A stretch of DNA of 64,000 nt from Cephalotus follicularis. Taxonomy: Eukaryota; Streptophyta; Magnoliopsida; Oxalidales; Cephalotaceae. Of the stretch, positions 33,640-44,980 are shown piece after piece. The notes beneath the pieces are model-generated. The model saw only the letters and a program-made list of their open reading frames with translations. It ran no database searches and had not been told where the DNA came from. The position numbers were made by a program, and so were the translations under genes. Position 1 is the stretch's first letter, and each line of letters begins with the position of its first letter. The DNA lies in assembly GCA_001972305.1 (NCBI GenBank), contig BDDD01000060.1, positions 148,239 to 212,238 on the forward strand. The letters run 5' to 3'.

Positions 33640-34968
33640 GTGCGCTCCATAGAACCATGATACTGCCAAAGAACACCGACCAAAGGGATGGTCTTGTTCC
33701 TCAATACTCTGATTTGTCGGTCAACAATCTGTATAGGAGTGTCGATAAACTATAAGTCAGGTTCCAGCGGAATCTGACCATACTCAATGATGTGTGAAGG
33801 GTCTCGAACATATCTCCTCGACTGAGAAACATGGAACACATCATGCACTCCCGACAATGCTGGAGGCAAGGCAAGCCTGTAAAAGTCGGCCAATCCGATC
33901 CAATACCAAGAAAGGTCCAATAAAACGAGGAGAAAGCTTCCCTTTCTTCTCGAATCTCATGACTCCTTTAGTGGGCGACACTTTGAGGAAAACATGCTCA
34001 CCAACACTAAATTCCAAGCCTCTGTGATGAACATCAGCATAGCTTTTTTGTCTACTCTGTGCAACAATCAGTCGGTCTCTAATCAATTTCACTTTCTCTG
34101 AAGTAATCTGTATAATCTCTGGCCCCAAAATGCTCTTTTCACTGACCTGATACCAACAAACTGGCGATCAACACTTCCTACCATATAGGCTTCATAGGGA
34201 GTCATCTGTATGCTCTCGTGATAACTATTGTTATACGAGAACTCAATCAATTGTAAGTAGTCATCCCAACTACCTCCAAAGTCAAGAACGCATGCTCGAA
34301 GCATGTCCTCCATTTTGAATGGTCCTTTCGGACAAACCATCTGTTTGGGGATGAAAAGCAGTGCTGAAACTCAATTCTGTACCCATAGCTACCTGTAACT
34401 TCCTTCAAAACTCGGAAGTGAAGCAAGAGTCTCGATCCAAAACAATGCTGACAGGAGCTCCATGTGCTTTAACAATCTCTCTCGTGAACAATCTGGACAA
34501 CTTTTCTCTAGAATAAGTCATCCGAATCGGTAGAAAGTGAGCTGACTTCGTCAGTCGGTCAACCACAACCCATATATTATCATGTCTGTCATGAGTCAGA
34601 GGCAACCCACACACGAAATTCATGGTAATATGCTCCCATTTTCACTCAGGACAGAGCAAAGGCTGAAGCAAGCCTACCGGTCTCTGGTGCTCTGCCTTTA
34701 CTTGCTGACAAGTGAAGCATCACGATACAAATTCTGCGATTTCTCTCTTCATGCCAATCTACCAATAGCTAAGTTTTAGGTCACGGTACATCTTCGTACT
34801 CCCAGCATGGATAGAGAGACGAGATTTATGAGCTCGAGAAAGAAGCTCTTCCTTCAACTCGCCATCGGTTGGAACGCAAACTCTGTTCTTGTATGTCAAT
34901 AACCCATCCATAGATAGGGAGAAATCGGGTTTCAAACTTTCATCAATAGCAATAGCCACTCTCTGCAA
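33640..34968 (-). pseudogene. pol: E5 integrase with chromodomain-like tail
   Basis: N-terminal zinc-binding part at 34759-34968 (AHKSRLSIHAGSTKMYRDL). Core at 34405-34623: the first catalytic Asp is Asn (TMNFVCGLP instead of MDF), while the second is kept (VLDRDSCFTS). The third-acid segment lies in a shifted frame near 34330. Then 34089-34340 ([16 protein letters not shown]), 33841-34128 with LKVSPTKGVMRF and the GPF motif (FIGPFLVLDRI), and a chromodomain-like tail (VLRNKTIPLVGVLWQYH ... TWERED) at 33640-33790. Frameshifts separate the blocks, and CRSP-type residues are lost near 34170. Confidence 0.83.
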
Positions 34969-34969
34969 T

Positions 34970-36010
34970 CGCTATCCCACACAAAGGCAGCGTTCCTCTG
35001 TGTCAATCTGGTCAATGCTGTAGCAATACGGGAAAAACTCTCAACAAACCGATGATAACACCCTGCTAAACCCAAGAAGCTGCGAACTTCAGAAGCATTC
35101 GTCGGTCGTTTCCAATCTTTCACTGCCTCTACTTTCGATGGATCCACTGATAAACCATCACCAGAAACAATAAGCCCAAGAAAAGCAACCTTCGATAACC
35201 AAAACTCGCACTTGTCAAATTTGGCATACAATCGATGATCCCTCAGTGTTTGCAATACAATGTAGAGGTGCTGGGCATGCTCCTTATCTGTCCTGGAATA
35301 GACCAAGAGGTCATCAATGAACACTATAGTTAACTGATCCAAATACTGTCTGAACACTCGGTTCATCAGGTCCATGAAAACCGCGGGAGCATTAGTCACA
35401 CCAAAAGGCATAACTAAGAACTCATAATGGCCATATCTCGATCTGAAAGCCGTCTTCAGAATATCCTCCAGTCTGACTTTCAACTGGTGGTAGCCCGATC
35501 TCAAGTCGAGCTTAGAAAATACTGCCGCTCCTCTAAGCTGGTTGAACAGCTTATCAATGTGCGGTAGAGGGTACTTATTCTTCACTGTAACTTTGTTGAG
35601 CTGTCGGTAGTCAATACACATACGGAGCGATCCATCTTTCTTCTTGACAAAAAGAACAAGTGCTCCCAGGGCAAAGCACTCGGTCTTATAAAACCTTTGT
35701 CTAGCAGATTTTGTAACTGTATCTTTAACTCTTTCAATCCTATCGGTGCCATTCGGTACGGTGCTCGAGTAATCGGTACAGTTTCTGGTATCAAATCAAT
35801 CACAAACTCTATTTCTCTATCTGGCGGCAAGGACGTCAAATATAGAGGAAAAACATCTCCGAACTCGCAAACCACTGGAATATCTTCCAGTTCTGGCCGC
35901 CATCTATCTGTATCGAGCACATGTGCCAGAAACCCCTGGCATCCCTGTCGTAACAATCTGTCCGAATGCAAAGCCGAAATCAACGGAACAAACAATGGCT
36001 CTAAGGTGCC
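34970..36010 (-). pseudogene. pol: E5 reverse transcriptase joined directly to integrase (RNase H deleted)
   Basis: RT N-terminal part at 35582-35995 ([41 protein letters not shown]), a frameshift near 35630, then 34970-35621 with [40 protein letters not shown], palm box FIDDLLVYS intact, and thumb [17 protein letters not shown]. After FVWDSDC the sequence passes straight into [11 protein letters not shown], which belongs to the linker before integrase. The whole RNase H domain and adjoining linker (about 0.7 kb by comparison with E6) are absent. Without RNase H the RNA:DNA hybrid could not be processed, so the copy is dead. Confidence 0.85.
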
Positions 36011-36059
36011 AAGAAACCGAAAAGGTGGTCATCCCGGAGGACTGAAAACCACTACTTTT

Positions 36060-36400
36060 CGATGACAATCCACCTAATCAAAGCTAGCAGACAACCAATC
36101 CATGCCAAGAATCACATCTAGGCTATCCATCGGTAAAACAATAAGATCGGCTAACAAGCAACGATCATCAATCTCAACAATACAATCTCTACACACTCGA
36201 TCGGTGGTCGTTGACTCACCGAGAGGTGTGGATACCTCCATTAAGAAAGGAAGGTACTCAGGCCTCAAACCAACATGGGAGACAAAATGCAATGCAAGGA
36301 ATGAATGGGATGAACCCGGATCAATAAGAACCTATGCTGGAAGCTAAAAGAGTTTAATGGTACCTCCAATCACAACATCTGATCCTGTTGCAACACTCGG
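36060..36400 (-). pseudogene. pol: E5 protease
   Basis: The active-site segment reads VLIDPGSSHSF: the middle residue of the D-S-G triad is Pro, which should disrupt the active-site loop. A stop breaks the frame just upstream (near 36343). The later box [12 protein letters not shown] is intact, with ADLIVLPMDSLDV before it. It follows gag (VFAMEPSVATGSDVVIGG) in the usual order. Confidence 0.82.
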
Positions 36401-37490
36401 TTCCATAGCAAACACTCTAGCCTGAACTCTCAGAGCAGAAATCATAGGCTGTTTCCCCCTGGACTGCGAAGTCCCAAGGGAAGAAGACGGTACACTAGCT
36501 GTCGATCCTGGTGAAGGTGGTGCCCGCTGTGTCTGATCAAATCCTCTAGGACGAGAACTCTAAGGACAATCTCTAGCAATGTGGTCGGAACCACCACAAA
36601 CCAAGCAATGGCCCAAGAACCATCTACAATTCTTAAAAGTATGGTTGGTCTTCTGACAATGCACACAAGGAACCGTAGCACTCTGATTACCGCTCTCAGA
36701 GAGTCTGGAGGATGTACCCTGGCTAGGTGCTAAAGATCAGTCTCCTCGACGTGCGTTCCTCGATCTACCTCTCCTCTGAGAATGGGATGGGTTCCCGCTA
36801 TCCTGATTGCTACCATGAGAACCAGGTGAGGGGCTACTATCAGTCTTCTGCAATGTAGCACTGCCACTGTCACTACCACTCTGCCAAGAAGAAGGAGTAG
36901 GCCTGCTACGGGCTACATCTCTCATCAATTAGCCTCAGCTGCAATATCCTCAAGTTGCATAGCTCGGGAAGAAATATCTGATATGGAGGTCAAACCCAAG
37001 GGAGTCAGTTGCCTCCTCAAATCCAATCTCAGTCCCCGAAGGAACTTCTTTGCTCTACGCTCTTGGCCTTCCACTATGTATGGGGCAGATAGGGCTAACT
37101 GCATAAATCTTGCCTCATACTTAGCAACTGTCATGCTTCCTTGTATCAAGTTAGCAAATTGAATCTCTCTTCTGTTTGTCTCTACCTGAGGGTAGTACCT
37201 TGCATTGAATTCTCTTTTAAAGGCATCCCAAGAGCGGACTGTACCATTCCTTGTCCAATCTGTGTTAACCATAGCCCACCAGTGCTCAGCTTCTCCTTGG
37301 AGCATATACACTGTCAATACCAATCTCTGTTCATCATCACATCCCATGACCTCAAAGATCTTCTCCAATTGAATTAGCCGAGACTCAGCAAGGGTAGGAT
37401 CAGGGAGCCCTACGAATGCTAGAGGCTGCAACTTTAAGAAGCGGCTCAACAATGGGATGGTTAGATACAATCTCTTTCAATTTCAATATC
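36401..37490 (-). pseudogene. gag: E5 gag, N-terminal part missing
   Basis: Capsid-like frame 36925-37470 (LAESRLIQLEKIFEVMGCDD, GEAEHWWAMVNTDW, SWDAFKREFNARYYP, YEARFMQLALSAPYIVEGQE, FLRGLRLDLRRQLTPLGL). Only about 90 nt separate it from the PBS, and the first 80-90 residues seen in E6 gag are absent, so leader and N-terminus are deleted. A Ser-rich linker (36737-36928) leads to two CCHC knuckles near 36580-36675: CVHCQKTNHTFKNC and CLVCGGSDHIARDC, both C-x2-C-x4-H-x4-C. A stop near 36737 and one after the second knuckle (near 36560) break the frame. Confidence 0.82.
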
Positions 37491-37560
37491 AATCTCTATG
37501 CAAATCCATTCAGTCAATCTCAATCAACGCATTAATATACTTAGCTAGCAGGCCAACCAA

Positions 37561-37574
37561 TGTCTTTGATACCA
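37561..37574 (-). other. E5 primer-binding site
   Basis: Minus strand TGGTATCAAAGACA, an initiator tRNA-Met-type site with an A at the ninth position, 3 nt from the 5' LTR end at 37578. Confidence 0.78.
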
Positions 37575-37577
37575 TTC

Positions 37578-38053
37578 TGTAACACCCCGCGCCCATAGGG
37601 CGGACACGTGGTATTACTCTCAATCCAATATACAAAACAATAGTCGGGACTAGCAATATAAAAATGCGAAAAACTTCAAAACTTTCCAATACATATCATT
37701 TGCGGAAGATACAATACAATGATCCATTTATGCGATACAATACAATACAAATTCTTTACAATATCATTTATCAATCTTTCAATACAGCATTTCAATCCTT
37801 CACTACAATTTCATAACCAGTTACGCGGTACCCAAGAAGTCATGCGATCAATCGAGTCTTCAATCCTTCCGTCTGCTGCTACCTACTGCTCTACCTATGC
37901 CGCACACAAGGTACAACACAGCCCCACCCCGAAGGATGGGGTTAGCCACACTGGTTAAGCAGAAACCTCATGCAGCATGTATGCATGTACAATGTGCAAT
38001 ATCGATGACAATCTATACAATATCAATGTGCGGTGTACAATATCAATGCATGA
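37578..38053 (-). repeat. E5 5' LTR, fragment a
   Basis: Aligns with 30963 to about 31412 of the 3' LTR. It stops abruptly at 38053 (GCATGA) where plus-strand E6 RT sequence begins, with no shared bases at the joint. The last 95 bp (37959-38053) are repeated at 43445-43539. Confidence 0.85.
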
Positions 38054-38870
38054 GGGTGTTTCATGAATACTTGGACAAGTTTGTGATTGTGTTCATTGAT
38101 GACATTCTTGTGTATTCCAAGTCGAGAGAAGAACATGAAGCTCAACTTTGGATAGTGCTGGGTATTTTGAGGAAGAATCAGCTTTATGCGAAGTTTTCGA
38201 AGTGTGAATTTTGGTTGGAGCAGGTAACATTTTTAGGCCATGTGGTTACAGTAGATGGTATTAGTGTGGATCCTGCAAAGGTTAAGACTATTACCAAATG
38301 GCCGAGGCCTACTACGGTAACGGAAGTTAGGAGCTTTTTGGGTCTGGCTGGCTACTATAGATGGTTTGTGGAAGGCTTCTCCTCCATAGCCTTGCCACTG
38401 ACACAACTTTTAAGAAAAGGAGCCAAGTTTGTGTGGAACGAAGAAAGGGAAGCAAGTTTTGAGAAATTGAAGAACGGTCTGGTGTCTGCACCAATTCTTC
38501 GGTTACCGTCTGGGTCAGGGGGATACCAGATTTACAGCGATGCTTCCAAGAAAGGTTTGGGATGTGTTCTTATGCAGCACGGTCATGTGATAGCCTATGC
38601 TTCAAGACAGTTGAAGCCTTATGAAGTGAACTACCCTACGCATGATCTGGAGTTAGCAGCTGTGGTTTTTGCGTTGAAAATCTGGAGGCACTATTTGTAC
38701 GGAGAGACTTGTGATGTTTTCATTGATCATAAGAGTCTCAAGTACATATTCACACAAAAGGAGTTGAACATGCGACAGAGGAGATGGTTGGAGCTTTTGA
38801 AGGACTATGACCTGAATATTCAGTACCACCCGGTAAAGCAAATGTGGTAGCTGATGCTTTGAGTCGGAAG
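38054..38870 (+). pseudogene. pol: E6 segment 0: RT (from palm) and RNase H
   Basis: Begins in the palm just before [19 protein letters not shown] (active-site pair intact), then connection [17 protein letters not shown], thumb [17 protein letters not shown] and RNase H ([38 protein letters not shown]). A one-base deletion near 38831, in the [14 protein letters not shown] region, shifts the frame to a TAG at 38848-38850. No nucleotide difference from 48752-49571 is visible by eye, including this deletion. Confidence 0.9.
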
Positions 38871-40423
38871 AGTTCTGGAAGTGTAGCGGCTTTGCTTACT
38901 CAGCCGCAGTTGATAGCAGATATGGAGCATTTGGATTTGAATTTGTTTGTTCGGGGTTCTGAGGTTATATGGCTAGTATGAGTATAGAGCCTACCCTTAT
39001 ATCTCGGATTAAGACGGCTCAGAGTGATGATGGTGAACTATGGGCGTTAATCCAGAATATTGATAAGGGTAAACAGTTAGAGTTCCTGGTGGATGAACAT
39101 GGAGTGATTTGGTTGGGTTGTCGGTTGTGTGTGCCGGCAGATACTACTATTAGAGACATTGTTTTGTCAAAGGCGCACAGTTCTCCATTCTCTATACATC
39201 CAGGTTCTACAAAAATGTATAGGGACTTGAAGCAGAATTTCTGGTGGAATGGAATGAAGAGGGATGTAGCAGAGTATGTTGGGAGGTGTTTGATCTGTCA
39301 GCAGGTTAAGATTGAGCACCAACGAGCCAGTGGTTTGTTACAGCTCTTGGAGGTTCCAGTTTGGAAATGGGAAAGCATAGCAATGGACTTTGTTACAGGA
39401 TTGCCAAGGACGTTCAAGAGAAATGATACCATCTGGGTAGTGGTGGATCATTTGACTAAATCAGCACATTTCTTGGCTATCCGGGAGAACTTTTCTGTAG
39501 ATCGGTTGGCGGAAGTTTTCCAGGAAGAGATTGTGAGACTACATGGGACACCTGTATCCATTGTTTCGGATAGGGATCCTCGTTTCACATCTAGATTTTG
39601 GAAGGGATTCCAAAAATCTTGGGGAACACGGCTTAATTACAGTACAACTTTTCACCCACAGACATATGGACAGTCGAAGAGGACCATCCAGACTTTAGAG
39701 GACATGCTGAGGTCTTGTGCATTAGAGTGGGCTGGAAACTGGGATGAATATTTGAGCTTGGTGGAGTTTGCATATAACAATAGTTGGCATGCAAGCATTC
39801 GGATGGCTCCGTTTGAGGCACTGTATGGGAGAAAATGTCGATCTCCTACATGTTGGGATGAGGTTGGAGAGAGAGCTATCGAAGGACCTGAGCTAGTTCA
39901 GATCACTACTGATAAAGTGACTGTAGCTAGGGAAAGAGTGAAAGCAGCTCAATCCTGACAGAAGAGTTATGTAGATAAACATCGGAGGGAATTGGAGTTT
40001 AGAGTTGGTGAACATGTGTTTCTAAAAGTTTCACCATGGAAAGGAGTTCGAAGGTTTGGGCTGAAGGGAAAGTTGAGTCCACGGTTTATTGGACCATTTG
40101 AAATTCTGGAAAAGATTGGAGCGGTTGCTCACCGGTTAGCTTTGCCTCCACAGTTATCTCATGTTCATAACATGTTCCATGTGTCTATGTTAAGGGGTTA
40201 CCAGTACCATCCCTTGCACGTGGTTCACTACCCTTTTGATAGTATTCGCGAGGACTTGTCTTGCGATGAGGAGGCTGAGGCTATTTTTGATAGACAAGAG
40301 AGGGTTACTCGTAGTAAGACCATCCCTTTTGTAAAAGCCTTGTGGAAGAATCATCCCTAAAGCGAAGCTACTTGGGAGTTGGAGGAACATATTCAAGAGG
40401 AATATTCTCGCCTGTTTGAATAA
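38871..40423 (+). pseudogene. pol: E6 segment 0: integrase with chromodomain-like tail
   Basis: Frame 38969-39958 then 39992-40360 and on to TAA at 40421-40423, all in one frame with stops at 39956-39958 (TGA) and 40358-40360 (TAA). HHCC: AHSSPFSIHPGSTKMYRDL ... CLICQQVK. Core: Asp in AMDFVTGLP and Asp in SDRDPRF are kept. The third acid is lost: the usual GQSERT reads GQSKRT, with a further Asp-to-Tyr change just before. The GPF motif ([11 protein letters not shown]) and a chromodomain-like end ([14 protein letters not shown] ... SEATWELEEHI) follow. The protein ends EEYSRLFE, 42 nt before the PPT. Confidence 0.9.
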
Positions 40424-40465
40424 GGCATGTGTATGGTTGTGATTTCGGGACGAAATCTTTTTTTT

Positions 40466-40477
40466 AGCGGGGGTGGA
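40466..40477 (+). other. E6 polypurine tract
   Basis: AGCGGGGGTGGA directly precedes the LTR start TGTAATATCC; GGGACGAAATC lies upstream as in E2. Confidence 0.85.
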
Positions 40478-40599
40478 TGTAATATCCCGTTTCTATCCTT
40501 ACATGTTTTATATTGGGTTTATACCTTTTGATATATGCTATGGTTTGTGAACGCTTTGAATTCTAGTTTGAAATTCTTTTATTTTTATTTTCTGGGCAC

Positions 40600-40740
40600 A
40601 AAGCGCCGACGCTCTTATTAGAACCGCCGACCCTTTGGGTACTGTGTGACACGTTGATGCCAAAACGTGTGACATCGACGCGTTTTGTATTTAAGTTCTT
40701 AACTGTCGACGCTTTAAAGTAAACAGTCGACGCTTTAGTC
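40600..40740. repeat. TCGA-word cluster 1, E6 LTR copy 1
   Basis: Words AAGCGCCGACGCTC, ACATCGACGCGTTTTG, CTGTCGACGCTTTAA and CAGTCGACGCTTTAG, at +122 to +262 of the LTR. Counterpart in copy 2 at 43960-44100. Confidence 0.75.
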
Positions 40741-41474
40741 GGCTTTCCATACCAGTTTGGACGGTGACATGTTTAGGGGAAAAGGGGGTTTTTGCCATTT
40801 TTGTTGATCTGATTTTCCTTCTTTGTTTGAAAATGAATATGCAAGAAAGGAAACATATTAGTTGCACGATTTTATCATTAATTTTACACGTTTTGTTGTT
40901 TTAAAAACTGATCACTATAATTCTTTGAAAGTCATCTGTACATTTTCAACAAACGCGAACAGTAACTTTGCAAGCCTTTTTCTGCATCGTTTTTTACGTC
41001 TTTTGAAGGTAATTTCTAAACGAAAGTTGTAGTATGTACTATGTAGTTTCTATACCACCCATTAATTCGTATTGAAACATGCCAGAATTTAATTGTGATC
41101 ATGATTTTAGAGGCCTACTGAAATAAATTTATGCTGTTTGAATTCATTATGTATTTCTTATCCTTACATGTTTGAATTGATACACCGGTGTTTAAAGCAA
41201 CGAATTCCTATTATAGATATATATGTATGTCACGGATTTTTGGATTTATACACAGAAAAATTCGGATTGTAGTTAGGTTTGCATAAACTATTTATATACC
41301 AGAAAATTATGTTTCAAAATGTGTTTTACTTTTTATGTGTAATCATATGTATATCTGGCGTTTTGAACTTAAAAATAACATCTTAAGAACCTGCATGTCA
41401 GTAATTATGCTTTGTGTTTAAGAAAAATCAAATGTGGCCATGAAATTGAAACAGTTTTCTGCAACTGGAATTCT

Positions 41475-41620
41475 GTGTTCGACGCAAACCGTCGACGCTT
41501 ATTCCTTGAGCGTCGCTGCTTTGTACAGTTTTGTGCTTTGGTTAGTCGACTCTTTACTCGACGCTTTGTCCTTTTGAGGAATGAAACCATCGATGCCTAA
41601 GGATACACTTTCGACGCTTT
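41475..41620. repeat. TCGA-word cluster 2, E6 LTR copy 1
   Basis: Words CCGTCGACGCTTATTCC, GAGCGTCGCTGCTTTG, CATCGATGCCTAAGG and TTTCGACGCTTTATG, at about +1000 to +1140. Counterpart at 44834-44980. Confidence 0.75.
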
Positions 41621-42420
41621 ATGTCAGTTTTGAGGTTTCGTTCTGTTTATGTTATGTGATGTTTGGGTTTAAATGTTTAGGTCTTAATATCATTCGTGGT
41701 GGAGTTTAGGACACTTCTAGGGTGCTTTTGTCCGGTATTCTAGATTGCTTAGATTTTCGACCTGCTAAGGTACGGATTCTTCCTTCTTTGGTACTCCTTC
41801 GATTAAATTGAATTTCCATTATTCGATAATTTTGCACGGATTTATGTTTCTGGTTTTATTCGAAATAAAATTCATATTTCGATTGGATATCCTCATTTTG
41901 ATAATAAATTTATTGAATTGGATTTATTATTGTTACATCGGATATTAATTTTTAATTTACATATTTCTGCTATCGAAAATGTGTTATTGTTTTGGACATG
42001 CCTTCCACTTTAGGGAGTATGTTAAACTTCAGATACAGATCGGATTTTGATTTTGATTTTCGTTATGAAAGTATGATCCTCTTTAAATAATTTCAGATAT
42101 ATCTGGAGACAGTTTACATAAGTATGTTTTAGAATAAAACAAAGTTTTAGCATAATAACATACAGAGAAAAACCCTACCTATGAGGTATCATAGGCATGT
42201 TCTTTGGCACGGAGGACATGACACCTACCGTGGCGGTGTGATCGGTCCACGGCGTCTCTTTTAAATATGTATCCTGAGAGTAGGATATGGATCCTTTTGA
42301 GACATATGAGTATACTCTAGTTATTGTCAGAATTCAGAAATTCAGTATTTGGGATTGTTTGTGTAGTGCCATACACGACTTTTCCGTCAGAGCATGTGGG
42401 CCTCGCGAACCCCTTGCACC

Positions 42421-42433
42421 TATATATGTATGT
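42421..42433 (+). promoter_or_regulatory. TATA-like block of E6 LTR copy 1
   Basis: TATATATGTATGT, 579 bp before the LTR end, just after a GAACCCCTTGCACC segment that recurs in S2 (near 56565-56577). Putative promoter by position only. Confidence 0.4.
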
Positions 42434-43017
42434 ATGTCAGAATTCTCTGTTATGGAATTATGAAATCAGATAAAGTTTTGAATTATGATAATATGTTTTT
42501 CGTAAAGTTATGATGATTTTATAACTGCTCATTTTCAAATATTCTGCTTTACATCTTGGAGAATATTTATTATGTTACTTTGCTAAATTTAAAGTTCCAA
42601 TTATTTGTTCACCGTTTACTGTTTTACTTCCTTATCCATACTGCGGTTTGCTTAGCCGCGTTTTTGTTTCTATGTGGCAGGTTTCCAGAAGGATGGGGGA
42701 AACGTGTGATGAGAGTTACCCACTTGTCAGAGGTTCAGCTAGGAGTTGATCCATTGTGTTGTCAGTAGTGTTGACCATATTTTTAGTTAGTATCAGACTA
42801 GTTTCCTCTTAAACAGTATTTGGATTTCGGATTATGGTTTGCTTTCACTTATGTATTGTTAAGATTTTTAGACTTTGTTAAACATCAGTTTTGTTATAAG
42901 TTATGTTTCAGACCACCACATCCGTTTCGCATCAGTCTTTTGTTTAGGTATTCCGTTATGATTCAGTTTGGTATTATGACCTGTAAGGGCTCCCACCATC
43001 GGGGGTGTTACAGATTA

Positions 43018-43029
43018 TGGTATCAGAGA
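43018..43029 (+). other. E6 primer-binding site, segment 0
   Basis: TGGTATCAGAGA, 5 nt after the LTR end; matches initiator tRNA-Met. Confidence 0.88.
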
Positions 43030-43185
43030 AATAGGTTTTGTTTCCTTAGAAGACATAACTAGGTTTGACCTGTGAGATTGGGTAGACACCGGGTTAGGAT
43101 TTCTTCGTTATGATCTTTTGATGTGTCTTTTCGTTTCGATACCCTGATTCTTTTGTCTTTATCTTGTCCTGGTTTTGTTGCGTAG

Positions 43186-43444
43186 ATGGCACGAACAAGG
43201 AACACCCCTCAGAGGACCGAACCAGTTGTGGCTCAGGATGGAGCAAGAAATGAGCCTGCAATTGACGAGATGGTTAGACAAGCTATGGCTCAGGAAGTGA
43301 ACCGAGTGATACAGCAACAGCAAAATCCTGAGCACGATTGTCGTGAGCAAGTAGCTGGGGAGAATGTACCCGTTGATGCTCATGCAGCTAGGAGAGTTGG
43401 AGACCATCCTGATACTCCAGTTCATGTATGGCTGGAAAGGTTCC
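43186..43444 (+). pseudogene. gag: E6 segment 0: gag N-terminus, truncated
   Basis: ATG at 43186, 157 nt after the PBS, opens an 86-codon piece (MARTRNTPQRTEPVVAQ ... HVWLERF) that is cut at 43444 by E5 LTR sequence. It is identical by eye to 46557-46815 of segment 1. The short acidic, Gln-rich N-terminus is shared with the E7 gag fragment at 60930-61111. Confidence 0.88.
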
Positions 43445-43837
43445 GCAGAAACCTCATGCAGCATGTATGCATGTACAATGTGCAATATCGATGACAATCT
43501 ATACAATATCAATGTGCGGTGTACAATATCAATGCATGACATGGCAAATGCATATGTACAGTTTGCGATCAGACTACCCGTATGACAATGGCCCATAACA
43601 TAGCATAGGGATAGGATCTATAACAATCAATCAATAGCAGACACTCAGTGGTGGTGTATAAAACACCCAATCAATCAATCAATATCAGACATTCAATGGT
43701 GGTGTATAAAACACCCAATCAATCAATAAATATCCTATAGAGCATGCGACCGTTGTCAATACAATATCAATCAGTTAGTAGTGATCAATCCCACGGAAGG
43801 TAGTCCCTCAATAAAGGGTGGTAGATCTATCTACGGT
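43445..43837 (-). repeat. E5 5' LTR, fragment b
   Basis: Starts with the 95-bp sequence already present at 37959-38053 and continues the LTR to the GATCTATCTACGGT point, where E6 LTR copy 2 begins at 43838. It aligns with about 31316-31708 of the E5 3' LTR. The remaining part of this LTR (about 1.8 kb) is not found in the window. Confidence 0.85.
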
Positions 43838-43959
43838 TGTAATATCCTGTTTCTATGCTTACATGTTTTATATTGGGTTTATACCTTTTGATATATGCTA
43901 TGGTTTGTGAACGCTTTGAATTCTAGTTTGAAATTCTTTTATTTTTATTTTCTGGGCAC

Positions 43960-44100
43960 AAAGCGCCGACGCTCTTATTAGAATCGCCGAAGCTTTGGGT
44001 CCTGTGTGACACGTTGACGCCAAAACGTGTGACATCGACGCGTTTTGTATTTAAGTGCTTAACTGTCGACGCTTTAAGGTAAACAGTCGACGCTTTAGTC
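43960..44100. repeat. TCGA-word cluster 1, E6 LTR copy 2
   Basis: Same words as 40600-40740 with a few substitutions (for example CCGAAGCTTTGGG for CCGACCCTTTGGG). Confidence 0.72.
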
Positions 44101-44833
44101 GGCTTTCCATACCAGTTTGGACGGTGACATGTTTAGGGAAAAGGAGGTTTTTGCCATTTTTGTTGATCTGATTTTCCTTCTTTGTTTGAAAATGAATATG
44201 CAAGAAAGGAAACATATTAGTTGCACGATTTTATCATTAATTTTACACGTTTTGTTGTTTTAAAAACTGATCACTATAATTCTTTGAAAGTCATCTGTAC
44301 ATTTTCAACAAACGCGAACAGTAACTTTGCAAGCCTTTTTCTGCATCGTTTTTTACGTCTTTTGAAGGTAATTTCTAAACGAAAGTTGTAGTATGTACTA
44401 TGTAGTTTCTATACCACCCATTAATTCGTATTGAAACATGCCAGAATTTAATTGTGATCATGATTTTAGAGGCCTACTGAAATAAATTTATGCTGTTTGA
44501 ATTCATTATGTATTTCTTATCCTTACATGTTTGAATTGATACACCGGTGTTTAAAGCAACGAATTCCTATTATAGATATATATGTATGTCACGGATTTTT
44601 GGATTTATACACAGAAAAATTCGGATTGTAGTTAGGTTTGCATAAACTATTTATATACCAGAAAATTATGTTTCAAAATGTGTTTTACTTTTTATGTGTA
44701 ATCATATGTATATCTGGCGTTTTGAACTTAAAAATAACATCTTAAGAACCTGCATGTCAGTAATTATGCTTTGTGTTTAAGAAAAATCAAATGTGGCCAT
44801 GAAATTGAAACAGTTTTCTGCAACTGGAATTCT

Positions 44834-44980
44834 GTGTTCGACGCAAACCGTCGACGCTTATTCCTTGAGCGTCGCTGCTTTGTACAGTTTTGTGCTTTGG
44901 TTAGTCGACTCTTTACTCGACGCTTTGTCCTTTTGAGGAATGAAACCATCGATGCCTAAGGATACACTTTCGACGCTTTA
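44834..44980. repeat. TCGA-word cluster 2, E6 LTR copy 2
   Basis: Identical by eye to 41475-41620. Confidence 0.72.

Larger units (their letters stand above)
30963..38053 (-). mobile_element. E5: chromovirus-type Ty3/gypsy element with deleted RNase H and truncated 5' LTR
   Basis: Minus strand: complete 3' LTR (30963-33534), PPT, integrase to gag, PBS (37561-37574), and a 5' LTR starting at 37578 that is cut at 38053 by E6 material and continues at 43445-43837. It is inserted in the E4 5' LTR after CTACA; the second target copy has been lost together with part of that LTR. Internal deletions removed RNase H and the first part of gag. Confidence 0.85.
40478..43012 (+). repeat. E6 LTR, copy 1 (2535 bp)
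   Basis: TGTAATATCCC to GGGGTGTTACA, preceded by a PPT and followed by a PBS, so it serves as both 3' and 5' LTR in the permuted segment. TCGA-word clusters at 40600-40740 and 41475-41620; TATATATGTATG block at 42421-42433; a conserved GAGGTTTGC-type segment and CGGCAG/G-like acceptor near 42640-42680. It differs from copy 2 in patches, with long identical stretches between. Confidence 0.92.
38054..43444 (+). mobile_element. E6 segment 0: RT to chromodomain, LTR, PBS and gag start (circularly permuted)
   Basis: The order is reverse transcriptase (from the palm), RNase H, integrase, PPT, one full LTR, PBS, first 86 codons of gag. Both joints to the E5 LTR are abrupt and carry the same 95-bp E5 sequence (37959-38053 and 43445-43539). 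This is the permuted order expected from a one-LTR circle opened between gag and RT. Relative to a full circle of about 7.3 kb (sum of segments 0 and 1), about 1.9 kb of gag, protease and early RT is missing. Confidence 0.8.

Noticed and set aside
37897..38060. An ORF start upstream of the E6 RT (MPHTRYN...)
   Set aside because: The first 53 codons are E5 LTR text joined by rearrangement to RT; not a real start.
41405..43062. Short frames repeated exactly in both E6 LTRs (41405-41600 and 44764-44959; 42556-43062 and 45927-46433)
   Set aside because: The repetition reflects LTR duplication. The sequences are AT-rich U3/R/U5 text with no domain, so not genes.
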